Positions 29,000-42,356 of a stretch of 64,000 nucleotides of DNA are shown one piece after another. Location of the stretch: the NCBI RefSeq assembly GCF_964340395.1, contig NC_135565.1, positions 7,391,242 through 7,455,241 on the forward strand. The letters are read 5' to 3'. Position 1 is the stretch's first letter, and every line of letters starts with the position of its first letter. Position numbers and translations under genes: made by a program. The notes under the pieces were generated by a model, which was given only the letters and a program-made list of their open reading frames with translations, ran no database searches and had not been told where the DNA came from. The stretch comes from Glandiceps talaboti. Taxonomy: Eukaryota; Hemichordata; Enteropneusta; Spengelidae.

Positions 29000-30265
29000 A
29001 CCCTAAATAAGTAAATTTGTTTACAATTCGTCGTATCCATATTTAAAACACATATTTCTATTTAAGGATCCACCTCTTCGAAAAGTAAACTTTTTTGATT
29101 TGGATGTGTTAACTTTCAAACGCCAGCGATGGCAGTAATCATACAAAATATCAAGACCTTTCTGAAGGCCTAATAGTGTTCCAGTAAAAATGACAATGTC
29201 GTTTGCATAGAGTAACATGAACATCCTGAAATGGTAAATGTCAATGCCTTCTGCGCCCCTGATAAAAAATCTTTTCCTCAATATCATATACAAAAACAGA
29301 AAAAAGAAATGGACTCAAACATTCACCTTGTCTCACTCCAGTATGAATACTAAATTTATTACTTAATTCGTTTTTTATACTTAACACGTGATTTTGCTTC
29401 AGTGTACATGGACATGATAATATTTAACATTCTTCCACGAACTCCGATCTTTAGTAACTTATACCATAAATTATCCCTTACTATATAATCAAATGCTTGT
29501 GTAAGTAGTCCATGTAGTGCAAGTGGTGCCCATACCCTGACGAAAACCCGCTGTACACCGAATAACTTTCTGTCCAATCATTAAGTCTGTTATTGAAAAT
29601 TCTGGTAAATCTATGGTATTGAGTAATGTTGTACCGCGATAATTACCCACTTCGTGAATACTTCCCTTTTTTTTGTAACGGTATAATGTCACCAACAGAC
29701 CAGAGTTCAGGAAAATACCCACTTTTGAAAATCACATTAAATAATGCGTAGAACACGAACTATATGACACAAAAATTCATTCAAAATCTTATCAGGACCA
29801 GCACTTTTGTTCAACTGAACTTGAGCATGTGTGACTTCATCAATTGTTATCTCATTATCAAGTTCACGGAACATAATCTTAACTTCATCTTTGACATGTC
29901 TCTCAAGAAAAGACGTAGTGGTCGTCATCAGCGTGGAAAATATATCATTTGGATTGTTCACCTTCTGGAAGTATTCAGCGAAATCAGATATATCAATGTT
30001 TGGAGCATTTTATTCGAGTAGCAGTTCGCAACAATTTCCAGTATTCTTTAGCGTTTTGTTTGCTAAGGGAGATTAATCGTGCTGTTTGTCTTTCATTGTA
30101 TTTAAATCGGGCATTTAGTAATGCACTTCTATAGTTAGAACGTGCTTTTATCATAATGTTGTCTATTTAAATCTAGATCTGTTTTCGCATCTCTTAAATT
30201 GTTGAGGGCCCTATAGAATTCTTTTTTCTTTCTAATTTTACAATTGTCATCTAGCCATGGAGTAT
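29000..30265 (-). mobile_element. decayed Jockey/RTE-like non-LTR retrotransposon
   Basis: Broken minus-strand RT pieces in order: 'PWLDDNCKIRKKKEFYRALN' (about 30260), 'LNKSAGPDKILNEFL' (29800), 'KKGSIHEVGNYRGTTLLNT' (29650), 'ALHGLLTQAFDYIVRDNLWY' (29500), 'MLLYANDIVIFTGTLLGLQK' (29200; YADD changed to YAND) and 'LKVNTSKSKKFTFRRGGSLN' (29090). The C-terminus ends at 29021. At least five frameshifts or stops; inactive. Confidence 0.75.
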
Positions 30266-30284
30266 TATTTTCCATATAAGTACA

Positions 30285-30331
30285 TACAAGTACATACATA
30301 CATACATACATACATACATACATACACAAAT

Positions 30332-30362
<31 letters not shown>
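30285..30362. repeat. (TACA)n and (TA)n microsatellite
   Basis: TACA units at 30285-30325 followed by a TA tract ending at the left inverted repeat at 30363. It produces spurious 'YVCMYVCM' frames on the minus strand. Confidence 0.9.
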
Positions 30363-30971
30363 CGTTTCGCCCCATAAACAGTTCGACCCATTGCCAGTTC
30401 GCACCTACTTAGTCGTTTCGCCCATACGTTTGGTCGTTTCGCCCCACGTGGTAAACAATGGTTATGGGTTAGAATACGCAGTTTAACTATTTACAATTTC
30501 ATCATTACAATCCAAATGAACAAAAGAGAGAAGTTTTACAACTTTTACTATTTACATCAATACAGTCCAAATTAACAAAACAAATCATTGTTCGATTGGT
30601 TTTTACATTGTTACTAGACGGGTCCGTTTAAGTAAGCACATCCTTTGTGAAGTTGATTTGCTGTTTTCGTTCCGTTATTATATGTGTCCCATAGTGCGAA
30701 TATCTTTTGTTGTAATTTCACTTACTTCTTCCTATGTTGCCGTGTGAGTTTGCCGTCCGAAACGAGACGAATGTTCATTTCTGTAATGCGAGATTCTTGG
30801 TGGAGAAATTCTACAAGCTGGTACAGCGACCTCCGGCGCGACGATTAATAGCGTAGTGCCACCCTTCTATGTTGTTATTCGTATATAGCGTAGTTTAGTC
30901 TTTAAACTGTTGCATTGCAATGAAAGATAAACAGAGATATCGAGTGTGAGTAAAGTAATACATGTACATAC

Positions 30972-31134
30972 CCTTGGTACATCTTCTATGCTGTCTTCGC
31001 TTGCACTCATCGCATTCCAATGACTGTTGTCTTGGCGTTACTTCTAGATTGAACTGCACACATGGATATTTTGGAACTAGGACGTGTCGGTTCTTCTTGT
31101 GTCTTGTATTCATCTTGGATATTGGATATTGCAT
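30972..31134 (-). CDS. PHD-like finger exon
   Basis: 54 codons from the Met at 31134 to a donor (AAG G|GTATGT). The end reads 'YPCVQFNLEVTPRQQSLECD', then 'ECKRRQHRRCTK': the pattern C...C-x2-C...H-x2-C of the first half of a PHD-type zinc finger. Such fingers are commonly seen in animal MULE/FLYWCH-type mobile-element proteins. The second half should lie on a following exon, not found between 30.36 and 30.97 kb, so the gene is probably truncated. Confidence 0.45.
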
Positions 31135-31239
31135 ATGTATAGTTGTTCTCGGTCTCGTAGTCGTACTGAGTCAGTACTGGTAAAGTTCCGTACTGGAGCA
31201 CGCTTTTTATACAATTTTGTGGTAATGTGATCACATGAT

Positions 31240-32190
31240 TAATGTCACATAAGAAGACAAGGCATTGCTGGATTAATTAACAAGAATATGTTTCTTTATT
31301 AAAACAAAACGTGTCGCGTGCCCAGAAGATCAAAGTGACACGCGTACACCGTCCGTCACTCAAAAGAAATAACCGGCACTAATTGGCGACCTCTATTGTC
31401 TTCCGGCACCACACAGTAAACATAATGTAAATATTTAACCCATTTAAAAAAACAAAAACAAAAACAAACGTTGTTTATCTAAGTCAGCAGACAACCATAA
31501 TATTATTATTTTTACTATAATAAATATATGCACGGTGCATGGATTTACGTCACTTCATGACTCAAGGGACAACTAGCTATGTATGCAAGCAGGACTAAAT
31601 ACCCGGACATACACATGTATATTAGTTTGCACAGGCTGATACTATAAACATTCGAACATAAATCATGAGGACGAGTTTTGGTCAATTGTCCCTCCTTCTG
31701 TACTCATTGAATTACTTGTGTGCTCTGAGTTACTTTGTTACTTGTATGTGCTTCAATCATAGACAAAATGTCTATGCTGCAATTAACTTTTTTCTTTCAA
31801 CAACCTCGCCGCTAGTTAGTCTGTTGTCGTCATTCAATTGTTTGCTACAATGTTTCTAAAGACGTGAGAACGATCCGACAAGGCCACAAAGACGTAACAG
31901 TAGTCATTCTATAGGCTTGACATAGACATATGTTTGTCCATCATGGCCTATGTCAATGGAGTGTGAATGATTACAACGAATAGAAAAAGCTATGACAGCT
32001 GTCTATCAATCGACTAAACTACGTCGACATGACATAAAAATTCATACAAACTCGGCATCGTTCGCAAAAACCCGAAACCATTGTATTTGTAAACGGTCGG
32101 CAACGCAGCTATCAGATAAAGTGAACAAATACTGATCGAGTTCTCTCTACCCATTCGCCTTGAAACGTAAACGGGTTGTACAATATACAA
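31240..32190. other. no gene recognised
   Basis: AT-rich sequence inside the inverted-repeat-bounded region. The plus frame 31665-31859 has no supporting features. A GTCAATTGTCCCTCCTTCTG word near 31680 resembles GACAATTGTCCCTCCTTGTG at 46394, both near GCAGGACTA/AGTCCTGC words, suggesting a shared short repeat. Confidence 0.4.
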
Positions 32191-34255
32191 TACAATACAA
32201 TACAATAGATCTTTATTATCCCAGTATGGGCAATTCTTTGCGCGACAGTTAAACGTATAAAAAACTACACAAAATATTAAAATACTGTGACAGGATACAT
32301 TAAAATAAATACAATAAATACGGCTAAAAATAAGGTACAGTAACATTAAAACATTGAAACAATGGGCTGCTATGCATTCCTGACTTGATTAAGAAAAGAT
32401 ATGGCTGTTGGAATAAATGAATATTTTGTTCTGTTTGTTCTAGTCCTTGGAACCCTAAAGCGCCGTCCTGATGGTAAAATGTCAAACTCTTGGTAAAGGG
32501 GGTGCTGACTATTCCTCAGTATGGAATTGGCTTTGTTCAGGACTTGTTTCCTGTACAGTGTGCTAAGGCTAGTTTGTTGAACACCAATAATTTTACTGCA
32601 GATATTAACTATTCTACCAAGCTTGTTTTTGTTTTGAACACTCAGATTACCAAACCAACAGATTAGTGAAAAACTTAAAATACTCTCAATAAATGATCTG
32701 TAAAAAAGATTTAACATCGTTTTATCAACTTTGAAGAAATTGAGCTTCCTTAAGAAAAATAAACGCTGCTGACCTTTACGTAAAATCATATCAGTGTTAT
32801 TCTCCCATCTCAGTTTGTTGTCTAACATTGAACCCAGGTATTTATATTGCTCTACAACCTCCACTTCTTTTCCCTTTATGATTGTTGCTTCAGGCTGTGG
32901 TGCATCTCTCCTAAAATCTATACACATATCCTTGGTCTTATCAACATTCAGTTAAAGAAATGAACTGTCACACCACTTAACAAAATCATCAACTATAGGC
33001 CCATGGTCATTTTCATGGTTCTGGAGCAAACTGACAATGGCTGAATCATCTGCAAACTTGACTATGTGTCTATCATCATGTTGACTTCTGCAGTCATCAG
33101 TGTACAAGATATACAATAGTGGTGACAGTACACAACCTTGAGGGGAGCCTGTAGATGACATACAAATGTCAGACAAAGTGCCATTTACTCGAACTTGTTG
33201 GGATCTATTAGTTAAAAAATCTAAAATCCATCCAACTACCTTGCAGTTGACATTAAAACGTGACAACAATTTTTGAGTTAAAATATGTGGTTGGATTGTG
33301 TTAAAAGCTGAAGAAAAGTCAACAAATAGTACCCGGGCATGTGTTTTGTTACCTTCAATATGCTTATTAATGAAATTTAAAAGGGTCAAAGTGGCATCCT
33401 CCACCCCCCTACCCGCTCTGTACGCAAACTGCAATGGGTCCAACATGGCCTGTGTTTTGTCTAGAATATGACTCTTGATAATTTTTTCAAAGGACTTCAT
33501 CACAAGTGATGTCAGAGCCACTGGTCTAAAATCATTTAGAACTTTAGGATTAACTTTCTTTGCCACGGGGACAACAGTGGCCTGCTTCCACAAATTGGGT
33601 ATTGTTTGTTGGTCAAGGGACAACTGGAAAATAAAATGGAAAATACTACATAACTGATTTGCACATGATTTGAGGACATGACCACTTATACTATCAGGAC
33701 CTGGGCTTTTCCTAGTTTTGGAACTTTTCAATGACTTGCGTACATCATCCAATTCAATCAACACCCGTTCATTGGTGATAACTCCCTCTCTGATATTACT
33801 CTGTTCCATACTAAAGTCATGAATATCAAATCTGCAGTAAAACTTATTTAGTACATCCGCAAATTCTTTGTCTGATTTGTTTTCCCATTTAATGCTATCC
33901 CCATTCCCCTTATTCTTTAAACCTGCCATAATTTTCATACCATCCCAAGCTGATGTCAAAGATCCAGAGCTCAATTTATTTTCAATTTTATCCTTGAACT
34001 TCTCCTTAGCTTTCCTAATTTCAGATATGACCTCTCTCTGAACTTCTTTATATTTACCTAAGTTGCCCTCCTTAAACACTCTCTTCTTTTTGTTAAGCAA
34101 AAATTTCAGGGATTTTGTAACCCAAGGTTTGTCATTTGGATAAATCTTACAAAGTTTAAGTGGCACTAAGTTACCCTCACAAAAAGAAATATAGCTGCTA
34201 ACAACATCAGTAAGTTCGTTGATGTCCTGACAAGAGTTTTTAAACAAGTCCCATA
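32190..34255 (-). mobile_element. Rex1/CR1-like non-LTR retrotransposon, 5'-truncated, nearly intact RT
   Basis: Minus-strand element. Its 3' end carries (ATACA)n repeats (32190-32212). RT frames are 34247-32952 and 32927-32370, separated by one TAA (TTT CTT TAA CTG AAT) without loss of frame. The endonuclease is missing; truncation is at about 34255 within the region just before the RT. It appears to be the youngest of the non-LTR copies here. Confidence 0.8.
32370..34247 (-). CDS. reverse transcriptase of the Rex1/CR1-like element, one in-frame stop
   Basis: About 625 codons. Order: 'RKSPGPDSISGHVLKSCANQ', 'VPVAKKVNPKVLNDFRPVAL', motif A 'VLFVDFSSAFNTIQPHIL', motif B 'GSPQGCVLSPLLYILYTDD', motif C 'HIVKFADDSAIVSLL' (FADD), the TAA, 'LNVDKTKDMCIDFRR', 'EQYKYLGSMLDNKLRW', and the C-terminus 'TISFL'-like 'FIPTAISFLNQVRNA'. 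FADD and the KTK.M.IDFR motif are typical of the Rex1/Babar group within the CR1 superfamily. One nonsense mutation plus missing endonuclease make it inactive. Confidence 0.8.
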
Positions 34256-34847
34256 CATGGTTTTGATGCGAAGTTGTGTATCAATCGACCAGATCGCGGT
34301 AAAACTTCAAGCAAACTTGCTTCAGAATAGGGCGACATCATGAAATTAAAAGACAAGTTACATGTACATTGTAATGAAAATTGCAAAAAAGTCGGAATGA
34401 TCGTCCGTACTCATGGACTAAGGTTGTACTTCAACTTCAAGTTGACCTATAAACACGGCACGTGTCAGTGGTTTTCATCATTACTCGGTTTAGTAACAGG
34501 AGATACTACGTAGTAATCTGAAAAAATACCGTAATTTGTTTTACGAATGTGGCCGTAATGTTTCGATCGTGGGAAAGCACTGTCTCAAAATTGCGTATTC
34601 TAACCCATAACCATTGTTTACCACATGGGGCGAAACCACCAAACCACTGGGGCGAAACGACTAAGTAGGTGCGAACTGGCAATGGGGCGAACTGGTTATG
34701 GGGCGAAACGACCAGACACCTATACGTTAATGACGTAACTAGTTTAAGTGTTCTTTCAAGCAGAACTCTCACTAATACATCCATGGTTACATGTATAATT
34801 TCCACAATTTTAGATTGTACATATGTAATACTAAGTTTTCCTGCTAT

Positions 34848-34950
34848 GGATGGATGGATGGATGTACTTTATTAACATGAATCCTAAACTTATAAACATG
34901 ATTAATACATACATACATACATACATACATACATACATACATACATACAT
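34848..34950. repeat. (GGAT)n and (TACA)n microsatellites
   Basis: GGAT units at 34848-34863 and ATAC/CATA units at 34904-34950. Confidence 0.9.
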
Positions 34951-34959
34951 ACACACATA

Positions 34960-37900
34960 TACACAAACAAACAAACATATACTTACACTTACATACACAC
35001 TTACTCATGTATATATAATACATGGTGAAGAGTACAGATGTATGCTGTAAGCTTATTGTCATGGTGGAAATGCAAATTGTGTGAGATCAGAGATCACTAT
35101 GTATCAAAATTTCAAAAGCTGCCACATTTGAGTTGAAGACATACACCCCTTTATTATTAATACAAGATAAACAAGATAGGAGTAAAAAATGAAATAACAT
35201 ATGACACAATGACTTCAAAATCTCACTGCTGTACCGTTTCTGACCATGGAGATTTAGAGTGTAGCTGTTTTATTTTGCAACAGCACCCTCTATGACAGGA
35301 ATGATAAAGTATCAATGAACATGTGTTGTTTTCCCAACATAGATGGCGCTATTGCAATTTTTTGCTCTGACATGGTGCTTAGGTTATCTCTATCCACATC
35401 TGCACATATATCAAACATGAATACTTCTAAACTCTGAATCTCAATTTTTACAAACCAGTATAGTATACATTATCATGAGATATAAGTCTAGATGCTATAT
35501 GTGGCTTCAAATCTCAAGATCTCTCTCCACCCTGTCTAGCTCAATGACAAAACATGACTTAAATCATGCAAATAAGTCACTAAACCCCCAACTGTTAGAA
35601 TGGTATGAATATTGTACAGTTAGCATCCTTGATATCACAAATATACCATATTTGGACATATAACTGTCCCTGATAAACACTAACTTATCATTGGGCAGAA
35701 TTCTGTGATTGATCAACAAAGACATGATGTTAATGACTGTGGGTGGCTTCTTTTGAATCTCAAATTTCATCTCTGTATCTCTCTGAGCTAGACGTGAGAA
35801 AAGATTTTAAAGCCATGGATAGGACTTCTACAATTGCAATGAAAAGTTGAAACTAATTACATCATAATTTATGTTAATACCTATATATACATATTAAAGC
35901 AATAATTTGAAAAAAATAATACAACTCTGAATATGACATTGAACATATGTACATTGTAGCCTTCAGTAACCTATCCATTTATGAATATTTTGCTCATAAT
36001 TTACATACATAATTATTCAAATGGGAATTAGACAGGTGGACATCTACCTATCTTCCCTAGGTACTTTAGTAGGTTTCCCTACAGGATGGTTTCATGAAGG
36101 GTAGTAAGTACATACAATAATGGAGTTCTCTCAGTATGTGGTGTGGGCTCCCCCACAACAGCGCCCTCATTGGGGTGGTTACCACAAATATTGTAGATGG
36201 GTATTTTATAATACTGTACTCTTTGACTAAAATAGCACAAGGTAATGAATTTAATGTATGTTCTGCTAAATTTTAAGGGGTTCCAAAACTTGGCTAACTC
36301 ACCAATATGCACACGAGAACATTACTACAAACACAATATATTTACTGTGCACATCAGAATGGTTAGGTCAGAGTAAGGCTACAGTGTAAATTTGTGTGTT
36401 CATATCTAAGGCACCATCATGTACTTTTTTACCATTAAATTCATACAAAACCATTTTCACTACATTTCTGTTTAGGTAATTTTTGCAATTATTCATTTCA
36501 CACTCTTTCAGTATATGACCAAATTGATACATATCGCCATAAACATAGTCTGGTTCAGTCTAATTGCATCACACAACAAACATCACATTCATTGAACATT
36601 TTTTTGAAAAAAATTCCAATGTCATCACTATGCAATTCATTTCAAATCTTACAAGGTCTTACTAGATCAATACATTTACATCCATTCATGTGGGGAAACT
36701 TCACAATTCAGTCACTAAATTCAACTCTAACATCTATGTGTTCCCTTTGGGCTTATTTTATACACTTTTTATAGTTCAGTTTACATGAAATTCACCTGCT
36801 TTTAGCACATAACATAGTTTCAAAACAGATACTATGTATGAATAACTTCAGAGAATAAAACATCTCAAAATCTATCCACTTTTCTAGCCTAACTCACTCC
36901 ACGATACTAGGGTTTCAAATCCAGGTAACAATTACTGACAATGGATTACATGGGCTCAATATCTTTATCTGGACCAAATTGTTCAATATATAGCTCTCTC
37001 CCAGACAAAAGTTTCCACAGGTAAATATTAATCTAGATCCACACTACACATATGCCATTGTAGAATTTTTTTTCCAATTACACTCATATAATTTGGTCTA
37101 AAGTTTCACTCCTGGATGCTGACAATCATGCAGCTGTGATGCGATGCTTATCTCAATAACATTCACAATATATCTATACTTTTCTGATGTTATTAGAAAG
37201 ACCACAGCTTATTCTTTAATAATTTTGCTGATTTCCATACCATAAATTGCAAACTTGGATATATATACATATATGTTAAGCATTATCAAATAATAGACTA
37301 CATATGCTCTTGAGTAAGTAAAATGTAAATGCACAAACAAATATACACGTGTGCAAAAATGGTCAGATTATAGAAAAAGAGACCCTTGAATGAATATCAC
37401 AAATGTCTTTATCAAAATAGTTTTCAATTTTGGGGAGGAAACTTTAATTTTAAAGAACTTGAAGCTGGATGTGAGCAAACCCATAAAACATCAACTTTTT
37501 GAATTTATGGTTTAAAATTCAGTAATACTTAGTTGAATTGTAAATGATATTTTTTTAATTCCTGTACTAGCTGTATCTGGAGTATTATTTTATCAGACAA
37601 TTAAAAATGTATTTACTGAAAATTGTTAAAATACCAATAATTGGACATTGTGCAATGTCAAATAGAGGTCAATTGTAGGCACTAATTTTTGGGTACATAG
37701 CCACAAATAAACTTGGATACATTGCACCAAGCTGTATGATGTACTGTTACACACTATATGTTTACCCACAGCAGTAATGCAAAACTGTTCAATGTGAAAA
37801 GGTATAATAATTAAGTCATATTAACTAATGAAACAGTATCAAAAACAGTTTTCTAGTTTGCAGCTAGTACAGGTTAACAGTTCAATTGTCCACTTATACA

Positions 37901-38400
37901 TCTGTATACACTGCATATTGTTGTTGCTATTTGCTATCTTGAAATAATAATGTACAGTACATGCTATGTTATCAGAGTTCAAGATTTTGAAAAGACATCT
38001 AGAAATTCAACAAGGGTCAAAATTTGTATAGTGAGGAAGGAACTAAGTTAGAGAAGGCAAGATAAATGCATATTTATGCATACATTATAGCATGTCAAAG
38101 GTCACTCTTGGTGACCTCAAAGGTCATACATCCTGGAACCACAGTTAAGTGAAAAGATTATGGACTGAAGTCTAACATCAAATTATGAAACTGTAACAAA
38201 TTGTTTACAGGACAATATAAAATATTGTTTTGCAAATTTATGACTACAGTTAGATAATTTCATTTTGAGCTAAATCATCACAAGTTTGTAAGTGTCAAGT
38301 GAGTAAACACAAACCATACGTTTTTTTAAAAAGCTATGTGTACAAATCATTCCCACAGACAGTGCAAACAGGTTGCATGACCTTTGAAATACAGCTGACG
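34960..38400. other. intergenic, no gene recognised
   Basis: AT-rich, without supported ORFs or splice-bounded frames. The segment at about 37560-37720 (TTAAAATACCAATAATTGG, AGAGGTCAATT) has a diverged copy at about 55820-56010, so an old interspersed repeat lies here. Confidence 0.45.
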
Positions 38401-38403
38401 AGT

Positions 38404-41400
38404 TCATTTCTTCTCAGGATATGGATACTCCTGTTTTTCAGGGTATGGGTATCCATTCTGGGGCTCTCCTGGAAAAACAAAGAAATGCAAGATTGTTAGG
38501 ATATATTTGTTATTCTACTCAATTATTTTTCAATCTTAAAACATTCTATTTTTAATCTCTTCATTTTTGACTGACATGAGATTATCATATCATACACTAA
38601 GCATTCATGATCACAGGAGTAAGTGGAAATTGACTTGATATTTGTTTCAGATAAAAACAGATCTTCACTACCCTGTCCCTCTTATAACCTGAAAGGGGAA
38701 TTAAAAATTTGGCAAGAACTAAAATACTATATATGGGTCTTAAAATGTACAAAAAAAATACTTTTATGTGTCTTTCTATTTCCCAGGGTTTCTATTTGCA
38801 CCATGCAGAGTAATCTGGAGGTGTAAATCGTAACGATACTATATAGGAACTAGACTGTGAATGGAGGTGTAAATTGTAACGATACTGTATAGGAACTAGA
38901 CTGTGAGTGGAGGTGTAAATCGTAACGATACCATATAGGAACTAGACTAGCCTACATGCAGAGAGGCTCCCAGAAATACAGACTGCATAATATTAATCCT
39001 AAATACAGTTATGATAGTTTCAGTCACATGTAATTGTCCTTTAATGACTCTGAGAACCTCTACAGCATTGATAATTTGATACACATACTGTGAACCAAAT
39101 TATCATCATTGATGATGGTCTCAGGTATTGTTTCCATGATGGGTGTCACTAAGCAACCAAATTGAAGATAGCCTTTACAAATATGTATATCAGCACATTA
39201 ACATCTAAGCCCCAAAGACTTCAACAAGGCCAGTAGGGGAAGAATTGGCAACCTTAGCTTGTCTGATTTACAACAACACATCAACAACCACCTGTACATT
39301 ACATTCAGACAATTATTTCTCATGAACACACACTACGTTACTTGAATGAACTACCTGATTTCATCATAGAACTTTCAACGTTAAAGCAATTCAAGGAGGA
39401 CATCGAAAGAAAATAACTTGTTAGAATCTTATAGTATTACACATATAAGAGTAGAATACACATGTAGGTGTTGTCAGTAGCACTCTTGTAGAGTATGCTT
39501 TGATTTAAATTATTAGATATCAATATCTGCTAATCTACTCTCTACCTTACAATTACTAGCACTTTTTTAAAAAGACTATTATACATACCATTGTATGGAG
39601 GTGGGGCTTCACCAGGATATCCTACAAATTAGAGAAATTGAATTAAAAGTACTTGATTAATAATTAACAATAATAGCTTATTTTCTTTGAAGTACCTTCT
39701 ATGTTGAATGTCATGATCATATTGCTGTACAATCATTACTACTGGCACATACCTATAGTGTCACAAGAGCCCTACATATATATTATCCTGAACTCGAGAA
39801 AGCAAGAATCTAATTGCACCCTTTGTAAGTAGTTATTAAGTACTGTATCTACAGATGACAGCCTCTATAGTATTCTTCCAGGGTGCATAAATTAACTTCA
39901 TACTTACTTACTTACTTATTTACTTATAAGGTAATTTGTTACTGTACTTAAACATGTTGAGTTAAACTGTTAACAATTGTTTATTTTCTAACCAATAATC
40001 AACATTTCAACTTCACTACTTCTACATCCCCACTGTGCATGGCACCTAAGTATGTAATTGTTTCTTCTGCATTAGAAGTTTTCCGAGGGTGTGTATTAAA
40101 TGTCATGTTACATGAGTGAAACACCAAGCCTGCATATAGCTGTACATGTACTTAACATTTGCCTATTTTCTCAACAAGTTTATTCATGTATTCAATTTAT
40201 TGTGTTTTACGCACTGGATATTACAGTGGCCATATGGATGAGAATTGGGTATATATTTTGGATTTTTAATTGAAAAAACGACCTCACAGAAAGACAATGT
40301 GTAGTATATTGTTGTAATTCAATAAATTGCAAAACTTTAAAAACAAAGAGTGTAAAACGTTTGTTAGTGTACATAAAATAACAAACTGTTTACACATTTG
40401 CATATTTTTGCAATTTATTGAGTTGACTTGGTATATGTTCTTTCAAATTGTTTTTTCAAGAAGAAAAACATAATAAAATTGTTCTATAGATTAAAATTCC
40501 AAAATAAAGACACAATTCTAATGGCCACTTTAATACTGGGACTTCCGTTACAGACGGTACATGTATATTTGACAGGGAGATGATCATAAGGGGACCACAC
40601 ATTAGTACAACCATACCAAGATGTACAAAAACATGTACTCATTAAAGTACATGACAGTGCATGAGGTCTTACGTACCTGGGTAGGTTGGGGGTTGTTTTG
40701 GGTATAATTCACCATCTGTTGGGTACTCAGGGGGCTGTGTAGAGTATTGCGGGGGTTGTGCAGGGTACTGAGGGGGTTTTGTTGGATAAGCTTGGTAACC
40801 TGGCATAGAGTAGATGTTCGTCTGTGGTGCTTGACCTGGGATCATAGTTGTATTAACCCCCATGGTGAAACCTTCTGGTGGGGCAACAGTTCCAGTAGGA
40901 TAAGTCAAAGGTTTGGTGCTGGAATGCTGAAAAAGATAACATTGGATAAAATAATACTTGGTATACATTTGTTCATCATGGGATTTTGACATCAGATCGA
41001 TATCTCATGCTTCAACTCTTAATTGATGTCTGTATATTTTAATTAATACATGTCAAGTGGTTTAAGAGATAAAGGGAATGTGACAACAAAAGAGACTCTA
41101 GTAGTAGCACCCCCTGGATTATTCAAGACGAATAATCCAATTCCTTTTAAAACATGTTGAAAAAGAATAAACATGAATTGTGCAAACGAATTGTGATGTA
41201 ACTGGCACACAGACCTCAAATATCTGTTGTCAGATTTTGTGATTAGAGATTCTATGGCCAAGCCACAGCAACCAGGGTATTAATATTAATAATGCATCAA
41301 CTCTTAAGTTATATGGTTTTGTTAACATTAACGTAAGTGGCGAAATAGAGTCATTCATCTTTTTCTCTTTCTAGAAAAGTAGGATTTTTAGTCAAGGTCA

Positions 41401-42288
41401 AAATGACACTTTTTTTTCCTTCAATTTTTTAAATTAATTTTCTAACAATCACACATATACAATACAAAAAAAAGACTGACATAAATTGTATAATTTTACA
41501 GATGAAATGTTTGTTTTACTAGTAAATACAAAAATAGATTAAATATTTGAAAATTTAATGAGAATTTCGAAATCTATTGAATATGAAAGCAAATACAAAT
41601 TAGCAAAGACAAATATCAATTTTAAAAAGTCCCAACTAAGTCGCAACAAATTAAAAAACAAAGTGAATTTAATTCATGCTTTTTTGTGTTTTATTTCTAC
41701 AGATATTGAAAAAAATGTGTCAATTCATTTGTCACTTGTCAGACTGCATAACTAACTCAACATAAACAACATGATGTATATTCGTGATAATTAAAACAGT
41801 GTATGCTGGCTTGTACTTTAAACTCCATAGCAAATGCCGACCATATATATTATGTATTAAATGACTAGTATACTATTAACTACAATAACTCTATCATTCT
41901 AATATATGAAAACTTACATGATAAACTTGCATCTTTTGTCCAGAGTGGGGTCCAAAAAACATACATGAGACACTGGTTTTACAGTGGGCATTTTCTGCTT
42001 TGAAGTGAGCAACCTGTGCCCTACTATGGTGGTGGTTGGCACAGGCCTATAGGAGTGATGAGAAAAGAACAATTGATTATTATAAGTCAATAAGTGCGTT
42101 AGCATACATACATACACACATACGCATGTATGTATGTATGTACGTACATACATGTATGCATGCATGCACACACATAAATACATACACCCCACATAAACAC
42201 AACATACACACATATATAAATATATACACACACACACATACACGCATACATACTGTATATATATACACACACATACACACGCATGCAC

Positions 42289-42356
<68 letters not shown>

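Larger units (their letters stand above)
30363..34711. mobile_element. 4.3-kb element bounded by ~118-bp inverted repeats
   Basis: Left arm 30363-30480 and right arm 34592-34711 are inverted copies, about 90% identical. Both contain three to four CGTTTCGCCCC/GGGGCGAAACG words and end inward with AACCATTGTTTACCAC... or its complement. Between the arms lie a PHD-like exon (30972-31134), non-coding sequence, and a Rex1/CR1-like retrotransposon (about 32190-34255) that is probably a later insertion. Long terminal inverted repeats with a zinc-finger exon suggest a Mutator-like or foldback-type DNA transposon. Two independent inverted copies of one short repeat cannot be excluded. No transposase catalytic domain was found. 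Confidence 0.55.

Noticed and set aside
32014-32346. 110-codon minus-strand frame
   Set aside because: Overlaps the 3' untranslated part and tail repeats of the Rex1-like element; no domain.
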